59,516 nucleotides of DNA, taken from NCBI GenBank assembly GCA_021817145.1, contig JAKAVV010000017.1, positions 1 to 59,516 on the forward strand. The letters are read 5' to 3'. Origin of the DNA: a bacterium. GTDB taxonomy: Bacteria; Vulcanimicrobiota; JABDET01. The position numbers and the translations under genes are program-made. The notes beneath the pieces were generated by a model. The model saw nothing but the letters and a program-made list of their open reading frames with translations. It had not been told where the DNA came from and ran no database searches. Below, piece after piece: positions 17,364 to 25,529 of this stretch. Positions within the stretch are counted from its first letter, which is position 1. The number at the start of each line of letters is the position of its first letter.

Positions 17364-18647
17364 TTATCTACCAATATCAGTGCGGTAATAAAAACCCTCA
17401 AATTGAATCCGGTTCAATTCCCTATAAATTTTCTCAGAAGCGTTTTTAACCGCATCGGCAGAATTCACAAGGGTTAAAGTTCTCCCCCCTTGATTGACAA
17501 AGCCCTTGCTTTTAAACTTTGTATTTTCAAGGTTTATCGGTGATTCAAAACTTGTAGATGAATGAAAGACCAGCAGCTCTTCAGATAAATGCTTAAGATC
17601 AGGGAGCTTCATCCCTTTTTTATACTCCCCTGGATACCCCTGGGCAGCAATCACAACTCCAGCGCAAGAATCAGGGGATAAAAAAATCGTTTCAGGAAGC
17701 TTTTCTTCTTTTGCTGCCGCCGCAAAAATAGGGAGAAGATCCGATTGAATTCTCGGAATTAAAACTTGAGCTTCAGGATCTCCGAACCTCACATTAAATT
17801 CCAAAACTATCCCCCCTACTTTTGTCAAAATCAGTCCAGCATACAAGATCCCTTTGTATTTTATCTTTTCATTTAAAAGCCCATGTAAAGCGCGGGTAAA
17901 GACTTTTTCCTGTATCTCTTTTCTTGTTAGGGCTGTAATCAAATCAGAAGAACTAACAGCCCCCATTCCTCCTGTATTAGGTCCCTTGTTTTGATCATAA
18001 GCTTTTTTATAATCTCTGGCTTCCCCTAAATAAGTAAAACTTGAACCATTGAAAAGAGCAAAACAAGAGATCTCTTCCCCTTCCAGAAAAGATTCAATTA
18101 AAATGGTCTCTCCTGCTTTTCCAAGCGATTTTTCGATCATAAAATCTTGCAGCGTTTTTCGCGCTTCTTTTTCAGTATGGCAGATGACCACCCCTTTCCC
18201 TTGAGCAAGTCCATCTGCTTTTATGACAACAGGGAAAGAAGCAGACTCAATAAACTTTTCAGCCTCATGATAAGAAGAAAAAAACTCGGCAGGGGCTGTT
18301 GGAATTTGATGCCTCTGCATAAATTGTTTTGCCCAGAGTTTGCTCCCTTCCAAAGACGCGGATTTTGAATCAGGTCCAAAAAGGGAGAGCCCATTTTTGG
18401 AAAATTGTTCTGCAATTCCATTGACAAGAGGGGTTTCTGGTCCAACCACAGTTACATCAATCTGATTTTTAAGAGCAAACTCTAAAAGTTTCGGAATGTC
18501 ATTCTGCGGAATCGAAAGATTTTCTCCAAGAGAAGATGTCCCCGCATTCCCTGGGGCAAAATAGAGCTGCTTTAACAGAGGAGACTGTTTGATTTTCCAG
18601 CCAATGGCATGTTCTCTTCCCCCTGAGCCAACCACTAAAACTTTCAT
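17364..18647 (-). CDS. purD: Phosphoribosylamine-glycine ligase (GARS)
   Basis: The 427-residue enzyme adds glycine to phosphoribosylamine, the second step of de novo purine synthesis. It has the N-terminal Rossmann-like start KVLVVGSGGREHAIGWK, the ATP-grasp lid and binding loop PVVIKADGLAQGKGVVIC, the segment GPNTGGMGAVSS and the metal-site region LEFNVRFGDPEAQV. The length is typical. It is the first gene of the minus-strand run toward tkt, and it diverges from the sugar-binding protein gene across 178 nt that contain no promoter I can name with confidence. Confidence 0.95.
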   Translation of the reverse strand: MKVLVVGSGGREHAIGWKIKQSPLLKQLYFAPGNAGTSSLGENLSIPQNDIPKLLEFALKNQIDVTVVGPETPLVNGIAEQFSKNGLSLFGPDSKSASLEGSKLWAKQFMQRHQIPTAPAEFFSSYHEAEKFIESASFPVVIKADGLAQGKGVVICHTEKEARKTLQDFMIEKSLGKAGETILIESFLEGEEISCFALFNGSSFTYLGEARDYKKAYDQNKGPNTGGMGAVSSSDLITALTRKEIQEKVFTRALHGLLNEKIKYKGILYAGLILTKVGGIVLEFNVRFGDPEAQVLIPRIQSDLLPIFAAAAKEEKLPETIFLSPDSCAGVVIAAQGYPGEYKKGMKLPDLKHLSEELLVFHSSTSFESPINLENTKFKSKGFVNQGGRTLTLVNSADAVKNASEKIYRELNRIQFEGFYYRTDIGR

Positions 18648-18825
18648 GCTGCGCTTTACAGACCCTCCACGGCGTGTTAAGTTTCAAGAGGCAGGCTTAA
18701 AGAACCTTCCATTAAGGTTTAACGCTGCTTGCCAATCACTGATGCCAAAAAAATGTTTATCCCTACAGGTTGATGAGGGAAACGCAGCAAAAGGAAGAAT
18801 CTTCTCTTGAACCGAAACACCCATC

Positions 18826-20058
18826 ATGCGGAAAGGTTCATATCTTTTCATTTTAGGTTTCTTTTTTTTTGCTTTTTTACTGTCAGGCTGCGCTAAAACG
18901 CGAAAAAAAGAGTTTCAAATCTGGACAATCTCTCTGCGTCCATTATTCACTTCTTATATGAAACAAGTGATTCGAAAATGGGAGAAAAAACACCCGGGCA
19001 TAAAAATCAAATGGATCGATCTTCCTATCAGCGCCATTCAACAAAAACTTATTGTTGGGTTAGCTTCAGGGGCTCCCCCTTCTATCATAAATTTAAATAC
19101 GGATATGGCTTTGCAGTTTAAAGAAATGGGGGTTCTAGAAAATTTCAATAAAGAGGTTCCCCCTAAAATCCGAAAAAGATACTTTTCCGGATTCTGGAAA
19201 AGTTTTGCTGTCCCTTGGTATGTGGCTCCTGAAATTCTGATGTACAACGCAAAAATTTTTAAAAAAGCGGGGCTGAATCCAAACCTGCCGCCAAAAACCT
19301 GGAACCAGCTCATTCAAGACGCGAAAATCATTAAAAAGAAAACAGGGCTGTACGGCTGGTTCCCCGCAATTAAATTTTTAGATGAACTGCAGGCACAAGG
19401 AGTTCCTGTAATCAGTTCTGATGGGAAGAAAGCTCTTTTTGACAATCCCGAAGCAGTCCAATGGCTGGAAATGTATGTCCAGCTTTTAAAAAAAGGGTAT
19501 CTCCCCCATGAAGCAATTTTACTTGGAAAATCTTATCAAGAAGCAGTGGATCAGTACCAAGCGGGGAACCTTGGAATTTTAATGACAGGACCTCAATTTT
19601 TAGAAAGAGTAAAACAAAATGCCCCAAAAATCTATCGAGAAACCAGAGCGGCTCCACTTCCTCTTGGCAGAGGGAAAGTGTACAGCGCTGCTTGCATGAA
19701 TTTCGTGGTTCCTAAAAATGCCCCTTTAAAAAAAGAGGCGGTCAGTTTTCTTCTTTTTCTAACAAACAATAAAAATCAATTGAAATTCTGCCAAAAAGCT
19801 CTGGTTTTCCCTTCTACCATCAAAGCTGCAGAATCCCCTTATTTCACTCAAACCTCCCTCCATTCTTTAACCTCTGAAGCCCGAGCCATAGGAGCATCAG
19901 AACTAAAATACGCAAAAGATTTAACCCTTGAACTTCCTCACAAAAGAGACTTGAATGAAGCGGTCCAAAATGCAGTAATAAAAGCCCTTCTAAGAGAAAA
20001 ATCCCCCAGACAGGCTTTACATCATGCCGCTCAAATCTGGGACAAATTTTTAAAATAG
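18826..20058 (+). CDS. Carbohydrate ABC transporter solute-binding lipoprotein
   Basis: This 410-residue family 1 extracellular binding protein begins with a lipoprotein signal ending in the lipobox LLSGC, so it should be anchored by lipid at Cys22. The body shows the usual order of MalE/UgpB-type proteins (VIRKWEKKHPGIKIKWIDLP, PSIINLNTDMALQF, VPWYVAPEILMYNAKIFKKAGL, GNLGILMTGPQFLERV). The substrate is likely a sugar or glycerol derivative; the neighbouring glucoamylase hints at maltooligosaccharides, but that is inference. The ATG has no clear ribosome site. A promoter begins 4 nt after its stop, so downstream permeases can be expressed independently of it. Confidence 0.88.
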   Translation: MRKGSYLFILGFFFFAFLLSGCAKTRKKEFQIWTISLRPLFTSYMKQVIRKWEKKHPGIKIKWIDLPISAIQQKLIVGLASGAPPSIINLNTDMALQFKEMGVLENFNKEVPPKIRKRYFSGFWKSFAVPWYVAPEILMYNAKIFKKAGLNPNLPPKTWNQLIQDAKIIKKKTGLYGWFPAIKFLDELQAQGVPVISSDGKKALFDNPEAVQWLEMYVQLLKKGYLPHEAILLGKSYQEAVDQYQAGNLGILMTGPQFLERVKQNAPKIYRETRAAPLPLGRGKVYSAACMNFVVPKNAPLKKEAVSFLLFLTNNKNQLKFCQKALVFPSTIKAAESPYFTQTSLHSLTSEARAIGASELKYAKDLTLELPHKRDLNEAVQNAVIKALLREKSPRQALHHAAQIWDKFLK

Positions 20059-20061
20059 GTC

Positions 20062-20090
20062 TTGACTCCAGGAAAATGGTTCAGTATAAT
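20062..20090 (+). promoter_or_regulatory. Promoter of the MNT/HEPN-permease operon
   Basis: TTGACT (20062-20067) and TATAAT (20085-20090) are separated by 17 nt, immediately after the stop codon of the binding-protein gene. It would drive the nucleotidyltransferase, HEPN and two permease genes. Confidence 0.8.
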
Positions 20091-20129
20091 GAAGACAATC
20101 GCGACATGAAGAGGGAGTTCTATCTTTAA

Positions 20130-20528
20130 ATGACAACCATCGAGCTGCCAGAAGAGTTAAAACTTAAACTTTCAGAAAGAGGAGTTCTAGTGGTTTATTT
20201 GTATGGATCAGCTGCTCTGGGACTGCCCCTCCCTCGGGATTTAGATTTTGCCTGTTTATTCAGACAAAACTCTAAAGAAAATTCGTTCGAGTTATTTGGA
20301 AAACTTTACTCTCTTTTCGGGGAGTTCTTTAAAGAAGAGATTGATATTCTAATTTTAAATCAAGCTCCTATTGATCTTCAATTTGAGGTTATTAATACAG
20401 GGAAAGCGCTGTTTGAATCATCTCTTGAAACGAGACTTGATTTTGAAGAAAAGGTTATGATGGAGTATATTGAGTTTAAACCTTATCTGGAAGAGTACCA
20501 TAAAGCTGTATTTGAGGCTTTTCATTGA
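20130..20528 (+). CDS. mntA: MNT-type nucleotidyltransferase (MntA-like antitoxin)
   Basis: This 132-residue minimal nucleotidyltransferase shows the family signature GSAALGLPLPRDLDF, that is GS followed by D-x-D, with a later acidic strand (EIDILIL). In HEPN/MNT type VII modules the MNT partner adds AMP to the HEPN toxin and silences it. The gene is led by the strong promoter at 20062-20090 and GAGGGAG about 12 nt before the ATG. It overlaps the HEPN gene by 4 nt. The catalytic residues look intact, so it is likely functional. Confidence 0.82.
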   Translation: MTTIELPEELKLKLSERGVLVVYLYGSAALGLPLPRDLDFACLFRQNSKENSFELFGKLYSLFGEFFKEEIDILILNQAPIDLQFEVINTGKALFESSLETRLDFEEKVMMEYIEFKPYLEEYHKAVFEAFH

Positions 20529-21010
20529 ATCGACCGGGCTTAAATCAGGACCTCCTCAATCAACGCCTTGCCGAGATTTCAAGGGATTTGGCAGAACTTG
20601 AACTGTTTCAAAAATATACAATTGAAGCCTTCCTAGAGGGAAAAAATTTTGCCATTGCAGAGCATTACCTGCGGCGAGCTCTTGAAGCGGTTTTCCAGAT
20701 TGGAAACCATATTGTCTCACGGCTTTATTTTTCTCTATCTGAAAGACCAACAACCTACAAAGAGATTGCCCAGTCATTAGGAAAATCAGGAATTCTCCCG
20801 CTGGAATTCGCCCATGGCAGTCTAACCCAAATGGCGGGTTATCGCCACCGCCTTGTTCATTTTTATCATGAAGTAACTCCAGAGGAGATGTATGAGGTGA
20901 TTCAAAACCATCTTAAAGACTTTGAATTCTTCTGTGAAAAAATTGCAGATCTAATAAAAAATCCTTCGATTTTTGGAATCAACATCTCTCAAAAAGATGA
21001 AAAAATCTGA
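20525..21010 (+). CDS. hepT: HEPN-domain RNase toxin (HepT-like)
   Basis: This 161-residue helical protein carries the HEPN catalytic motif Rx4HxY in AGYRHRLVHFYHEV, the RNase active site of HepT toxins. It starts with TTG at 20525, overlapping the MNT stop (TTGA), with no other suitable start nearby. Its 3' end overlaps the start of the sugar permease gene by 14 nt, so the toxin-antitoxin pair is fused into the transporter operon. Family knowledge: HepT cleaves tRNA or mRNA unless AMPylated by MntA. Both partners seem intact. Confidence 0.82.
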   Translation: MNRPGLNQDLLNQRLAEISRDLAELELFQKYTIEAFLEGKNFAIAEHYLRRALEAVFQIGNHIVSRLYFSLSERPTTYKEIAQSLGKSGILPLEFAHGSLTQMAGYRHRLVHFYHEVTPEEMYEVIQNHLKDFEFFCEKIADLIKNPSIFGINISQKDEKI

Positions 21011-21869
21011 AACTCTTAAAGCTTATCTTTTTTTACTCCCTGCCCTGACGCTGCTTCTTGTTTTTACTTTTTATCCGATCTTTTTTGGGACTGCCTTAAG
21101 TTTTTTTCACTACAATGTGGTTACCTCTCCTCATTTCGTCGGACTTAAAAATTTTAAAGAAATCTTAAAGGATCCAAAAGCAAAACTGGCTTTAGAAAAC
21201 TCGCTCATTTATCTCCTGATTGTTCCCCTTCTCCAGTTGTCCTCCATTATTCTGGCTGTTCTGGTGAATCAAGATCTCAAAGGGATCCGTTTTTTCAGAG
21301 CTTGTTTTTACATTCCTGTTATCACCAGCATTGTGGTTGTGGCATTAGCCTGGAAATGGATTCTGGCAGGAAATGGACTGCTTAATGGGCTGCTCCTTTC
21401 CCTGCATCTCATCACCCATAAGATTCACTGGCTGACAAATCCTCATATAGCCCTTTACAGTGTCATGCTGGTAACTTTCTGGAAAGGGGTGGGGTATTAC
21501 ATGGTCTTATACTTAGCAGGGCTTCAGACCCTTGATCCGCAGTATGAAGAAGCAGCAAAAATAGACGGGGCTGGACCTGTTAAAATTTTCACTAAAATCA
21601 CGCTTCCCCTGTTAAAACCAATGATCGCTTTCTGCACCATAATCTCATCCATTGCTGCGCTGAAAGTATTTGCGGAAGTTTATGTGATGACAGGGGGAGG
21701 ACCTCTTTTTTCAAGCACTACCATGGTTTACGAAATTTACGATCAATTCATGAAGCGATTAAATCTAGGATATGCTTCTGCCCTTGGAGTTGTCTTATCT
21801 CTTGTTATTGGACTTCTTTCTTACGTGAATTACCGCTTTTTTAAGAGAGGCGGATTTGAAGCAGATTAA
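20997..21869 (+). CDS. Sugar ABC transporter permease (MalF/UgpA-like)
   Basis: This inner-membrane permease has about six helices; the conserved cytoplasmic EAA loop reads EEAAKIDGAGPVKIFTKITLP, which contacts the ATPase. I start at ATG 20997 rather than the TTG eight codons earlier; either way it overlaps the HEPN gene. The following permease overlaps by 14 nt. No ATPase gene is present in this operon, so the pair probably shares an MsmK/UgpC-type ATPase encoded elsewhere, as is common in this family (CUT1). Confidence 0.9.
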   Translation: MKKSETLKAYLFLLPALTLLLVFTFYPIFFGTALSFFHYNVVTSPHFVGLKNFKEILKDPKAKLALENSLIYLLIVPLLQLSSIILAVLVNQDLKGIRFFRACFYIPVITSIVVVALAWKWILAGNGLLNGLLLSLHLITHKIHWLTNPHIALYSVMLVTFWKGVGYYMVLYLAGLQTLDPQYEEAAKIDGAGPVKIFTKITLPLLKPMIAFCTIISSIAALKVFAEVYVMTGGGPLFSSTTMVYEIYDQFMKRLNLGYASALGVVLSLVIGLLSYVNYRFFKRGGFEAD

Positions 21870-22671
21870 GCGTTTAAACAGTTATTTGCTTCTTTCAGGG
21901 TTAACCCTTGTTTCTGCTGGTCCCTTTTTCTGGCTTATCACAACTTCTTTAAGTGGAAGCGGAAATATTTTTGCTTTTCCTCCCCCCCTATTCCCCACTC
22001 ACATCACTATCAGATATTATACCGAAGTCTGGAAAACAGTACCTATGGGAAGATTTTTTTTAAACACGCTCTGGATCGTTTCCTGGGGGACTTTTTTAAC
22101 GGTTTTATTCAGCGCAATGGCTGGCTACCCTTTAGCTCGGATGGAGTTCAAAGGGAGAAATTTAATTTTTTTCCTTTTACTAGCCACTTTAATGCTTCCT
22201 GATGAAGCTCTTCTTCTGGTTAATTTCTTAACCTGCGCAAAACTGGGGTTAACCAATACTTATCTGGGAGTTTTTCTCCCAAGCGCAGCTTCTGTTTTTG
22301 GTATTTTCCTGATGAGGCAGGCTTTTCTCTCCATCCCTAAAGAGCTGGAAGATGCCGCGATAATGGATGGCTGCAGCGCTTTTACTCTCTGGTGGAAAAT
22401 TCTGCTGCCAATAGTGGCTCCTTCTCTGGCAACCCTGGCTGTTTTTGCTTTTGTCGGGTACTGGAACAGTTTTCTCTGGCCTCTGATCATTTTAACCAAT
22501 ACGAAAATGTACCCTTTAAGTGTTGGGTTAACCTGGCTTTCCGGGACTTTTTCCACGAATTTCAGGATCGTGGCAGCAGGAGCGGTTTTAGCCATGCTCC
22601 CTACACTTATCATTTTTCTTGCTCTGCAGAAATATTTTATCAGAGGGATCACTTCAGGAATGGGAAAATAA
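21856..22671 (+). CDS. Sugar ABC transporter permease (MalG/UgpE-like)
   Basis: This 271-residue second permease has about six helices and the EAA loop KELEDAAIMDGCSAFTLWWK followed by LPIVAPSL. It starts at TTG 21856, supported by GAGAGG about 6 nt upstream and by lack of an in-frame ATG before the first helix. It completes the heteromeric channel with the preceding permease. The window gives no direct evidence of the substrate. Confidence 0.9.
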   Translation: MKQIKRLNSYLLLSGLTLVSAGPFFWLITTSLSGSGNIFAFPPPLFPTHITIRYYTEVWKTVPMGRFFLNTLWIVSWGTFLTVLFSAMAGYPLARMEFKGRNLIFFLLLATLMLPDEALLLVNFLTCAKLGLTNTYLGVFLPSAASVFGIFLMRQAFLSIPKELEDAAIMDGCSAFTLWWKILLPIVAPSLATLAVFAFVGYWNSFLWPLIILTNTKMYPLSVGLTWLSGTFSTNFRIVAAGAVLAMLPTLIIFLALQKYFIRGITSGMGK

Positions 22672-22724
22672 GAGAATCTCGACAAAAAGTTAATAACTTG
22701 TCTATAAACTTCCCTTAACTTATT

Positions 22725-22733
22725 TGCTATAAT
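22725..22733 (+). promoter_or_regulatory. Extended -10 promoter of the glucoamylase gene
   Basis: TGC directly followed by TATAAT (22728-22733) forms an extended -10 element, with no matching -35 box. A ribosome site (AAGGGG) lies 5 nt before the ATG at 22751. Confidence 0.55.
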
Positions 22734-22750
22734 GACAGCAAGGGGAAATT

Positions 22751-24412
22751 ATGGAGACGATAAAAGTAGGATCATCTCATAAAGTATCTCAAACTTCAGC
22801 AAATACGCTGGGGTATCAGAAGATCAGCTCATCCACTCCTGAGACTGTTTCTTCAAATCACAGAGCAGTTAGCGGAGATTCTTATCGTGGACCATCCCCC
22901 TGCTTCTCGGAAATAGCAAAAATAGAAAAAGATTTAAAAGCCTTCTTTCAATTTCTCAAAAAAGAACCTGCTCGCCTGCTGCAAGATTTAAAATCTTACC
23001 CTGCTTTCAAAAGACAGATTCTCGTAAAACCAAATGGTTCAAATCTTCAGAGTGAAATTGCTCAAGAATCCGCGCTCTGCAAGGGTTTCCTGCAGCAGCA
23101 TTTTCTCAATACAGGAGCTATTATTGCTTCTACAGATAAAGCTTATTATTTTGATTGGGGAAGAGATGCTTCTATGGTTATGAATGCTCTTTTAGACTTA
23201 AATCCCAATGCCCCTCCAGGTCCAAAAACAACACAAGAGATAGAATCCCAATTAAATTATGATCAATTATTCAGGCAGCAAGCCATGGAAGGAAAGTTTC
23301 CAGGAGGGTTAGGAGAAGCTCGAACCCTGGTTTCCCCACAAAATGGAAGTTTATGGGCAGGACCATGGGGAACTCCTCAATTTGATGCCCCTGCCTTAAA
23401 AGTTTACGCTTTCTCAAAATTCGGATTAGATTTACTGGCAGCAGGGAATGCGCAGGATAAACAAATTGTGCAGCAGCAAATTTATCCTGGTGTTCAGCAG
23501 TATTTGAATTATCTGATTCAAAATCAAGGAAAACCATGTTTTGACCTGTGGGAAGAGATCAATGCCCAGCAGCATTTCTGGACAGAAATGTCTGAAGCCG
23601 TGGCTTTTAATAAAGGGGCAGAACTGGCAAAAGCCCTTGGAGATTCTAAAAACGCGGCTCTTTATCAAAACTGGTCTAAAAAAATTCAAACAGATATAAG
23701 GCAGGTCTTTCTCCAAGATACCAAGGATCGGATCATTTTCCCTGATTATCAAGTTTTGAATCCAGGATCAGCAGGAAAAACTTCAATCTTGGACTCTTCT
23801 GTATTAGGGGGACTTCTTCTTGGTAAAAGTGTCGGTTATCCGATTAAATTAGATAATCCGTACGCCCTTCATACTTTTTCCTCCCTTTTAACCGCATTCA
23901 AAAACCTTTATCCCATCAATCAAAACTCAAATGTGACTGCCATTGGACGATATCCGGATGATCAATACGGAGGGCCTGGAGTTGAAGGGCAAAATGAAGG
24001 GAATCCCTGGATTATCAGCACATTATGGGAAGGGCAGTACGATTATGAATTAGCTGCTCAGTATCTGAAAGAAGGAAAAATCAATTTGCAAAATGGAAGG
24101 AAAGCAGATCTGGAAAATATTCTCGGATTTTCCCTCCCAGGATCCACACAAATTTCAGAAAACGATCCGGTTTTTCACACTGCGATTCAAACCCTTATGA
24201 AAAAAGGGGACGATATTCTTCAGTGGACATTAAATCACACCCATAATAATGGGATGATGTCTGAACAGATTGACAAAAATACAGGAAAACCGACGAGCGT
24301 GCAGGATCTTGCCTGGAGCTATGCTGAATTTCTAGAAGCAGTCAAATCTAGAAATGAACTAGAAGCTCTGCTCCGGGCCCATAGCTCAACGGTCAGAGCA
24401 GCCGGCTCATAA
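22751..24412 (+). CDS. GH15-type glucoamylase-like protein
   Basis: This 553-residue protein shows the (alpha/alpha)6-barrel signatures of glycoside hydrolase family 15: YYFDWGRDASMVM (compare YxxTWTRD), FDLWEEIN with the likely general acid Glu, TAIGRYPDDQYGG and GNPWIISTLWEGQYDYELAA. These enzymes release glucose from the non-reducing ends of alpha-glucans. It has a 60-residue Ser/Thr-rich N-terminus with no signal peptide, so a cytoplasmic role on imported or stored glucan is suggested. The last about 13 codons lie inside the following tRNA gene, so the terminal residues (HSSTVRAAGS) are tRNA sequence read as protein. Confidence 0.85.
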   Translation: METIKVGSSHKVSQTSANTLGYQKISSSTPETVSSNHRAVSGDSYRGPSPCFSEIAKIEKDLKAFFQFLKKEPARLLQDLKSYPAFKRQILVKPNGSNLQSEIAQESALCKGFLQQHFLNTGAIIASTDKAYYFDWGRDASMVMNALLDLNPNAPPGPKTTQEIESQLNYDQLFRQQAMEGKFPGGLGEARTLVSPQNGSLWAGPWGTPQFDAPALKVYAFSKFGLDLLAAGNAQDKQIVQQQIYPGVQQYLNYLIQNQGKPCFDLWEEINAQQHFWTEMSEAVAFNKGAELAKALGDSKNAALYQNWSKKIQTDIRQVFLQDTKDRIIFPDYQVLNPGSAGKTSILDSSVLGGLLLGKSVGYPIKLDNPYALHTFSSLLTAFKNLYPINQNSNVTAIGRYPDDQYGGPGVEGQNEGNPWIISTLWEGQYDYELAAQYLKEGKINLQNGRKADLENILGFSLPGSTQISENDPVFHTAIQTLMKKGDDILQWTLNHTHNNGMMSEQIDKNTGKPTSVQDLAWSYAEFLEAVKSRNELEALLRAHSSTVRAAGS

Positions 24413-24450
24413 CCGGTTGGTTCCAGGTTCAAATCCTGGTGGGCCCACCA
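24375..24450 (+). tRNA. tRNA with CAU anticodon (elongator Met or Ile2)
   Basis: The acceptor stem GGGCCCA/TGGGCCC (24375-24381 with 24440-24446) is perfect; the anticodon stem is GCCGG/CCGGT with loop CTCATAA, and the T arm is CCAGG/CCTGG. Discriminator A and CCA are encoded. It lacks the three G-C pairs and the 1-72 mismatch of an initiator, so it is elongator Met or the lysidine-modified Ile2; the overall look is nearer to Ile2. It overlaps the glucoamylase stop by 38 nt. Confidence 0.93.
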
Positions 24451-24497
24451 ATAATTTAAGGTCACGTTCATACTGATTTAAGCTGCAGCAAGATGAA

Positions 24498-25511
24498 ATG
24501 AAAAATTTAAACCGCCTTTTTGAAGGATTGAGTTTTCGATGGAATGAATGGACTGGATCTTTTGGAGATTTAGGTACCTTTATCCCTTTATTTCTTGGGC
24601 TTGCGCTGACCACAGGACTTCCACCTGGGAGAACCTTGATCCTGGTCGGCTGTTTTTATATTACAACTGCTTTTGTTTTTAAACTCCCTATTCCAGTTCA
24701 GCCTCTTCAAGCCATGGCTGCTATTGTTATGGCGAAAAAGCTGGGGCTTCCTCTTCTAGAAGCAGCTGGAATTGAAATGGGGATTCTGCTTCTTATCTTA
24801 GGTTTTACAAAAGCAGCTGCCTGGATGGAAAAACTGTTTGACAGAACCATGATTAAAGGGATCCAGTTTGGAGTAGGATTAATGCTCATGGAAGCAGGTT
24901 TGAGATTTATGCTGCATCCTTCTCCAATGGAGATTTCACATCCCCTTGCGCATTCCTTTTTTCTCCCTGATTGGTCTTTATTTTTACCCGCTTTTTTCCT
25001 TCTGGTTCTTCCCCAGATCCCCCTCACTCTTGGAAATGCGGTTTATGCTGCTTCTGATCTGGCTCATGAATATTTTAAAGAAAAGGCGGAAAAAGCAACT
25101 CCTAAAAATCTCCTCCTTTCACTGGGGTTTGCGAATATTGCAATGGGTGGGATGAATGGCATGCCAGTTTGCCATGGATCAGAAGGATTAACAGGACATT
25201 ATCGCTTTGGAGCAAGAACAGGAGGAGCGACAATTATCCTCGGATCTCTGTTTATTGCTGTAGGGCTTTTCTACCCTCAGCAAATCTACCCTCTTCTCAG
25301 CCAAATTCCGCAGATTCTTTTAGGAGCTTCCCTTTTTTATATCGGAATCTGTCATGCCTGGCTGATTCACGGAGCTAGAGAAAAACGATGGATTGCGGTT
25401 CTGATGGGATTGGTCGCTTTAGGCACAAGCAATCTCTCTTATTCTCTCTTTTTTGGTTTGGCAGCAGAATATCTGCCACTTCTCTTTCTTAAGAAGGAAT
25501 ATCAGAGGTAA
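24498..25511 (+). CDS. MOT1-like molybdate/sulfate transporter
   Basis: This 337-residue membrane protein has about nine to ten helices and the two hallmark motifs of the MOT1 branch of the SulP superfamily: LPIPVQPLQAMAAI and GMPVCHGSEGLTGHYRFGAR. Family members import molybdate (or sulfate). Because the downstream cluster includes molybdenum cofactor genes for a xanthine dehydrogenase-type enzyme, molybdate is the sensible substrate here. It has no strong ribosome site. It lies 48 nt after the tRNA and 18 nt before the next gene. Confidence 0.82.
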   Translation: MKNLNRLFEGLSFRWNEWTGSFGDLGTFIPLFLGLALTTGLPPGRTLILVGCFYITTAFVFKLPIPVQPLQAMAAIVMAKKLGLPLLEAAGIEMGILLLILGFTKAAAWMEKLFDRTMIKGIQFGVGLMLMEAGLRFMLHPSPMEISHPLAHSFFLPDWSLFLPAFFLLVLPQIPLTLGNAVYAASDLAHEYFKEKAEKATPKNLLLSLGFANIAMGGMNGMPVCHGSEGLTGHYRFGARTGGATIILGSLFIAVGLFYPQQIYPLLSQIPQILLGASLFYIGICHAWLIHGAREKRWIAVLMGLVALGTSNLSYSLFFGLAAEYLPLLFLKKEYQR

Positions 25512-25529
25512 TCTCCAAAATGTCATAAA

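Noticed and set aside
20997-21010. TTG 20973 as start of the first permease
   Set aside because: ATG 20997 gives the usual short N-terminus before the first helix; the TTG start would add residues coded over the HEPN tail.
24375-24450. Initiator tRNA-Met
   Set aside because: The anticodon stem lacks the three consecutive G-C pairs and the 1-72 pair is G-C, so it is an elongator-type or Ile2 tRNA.
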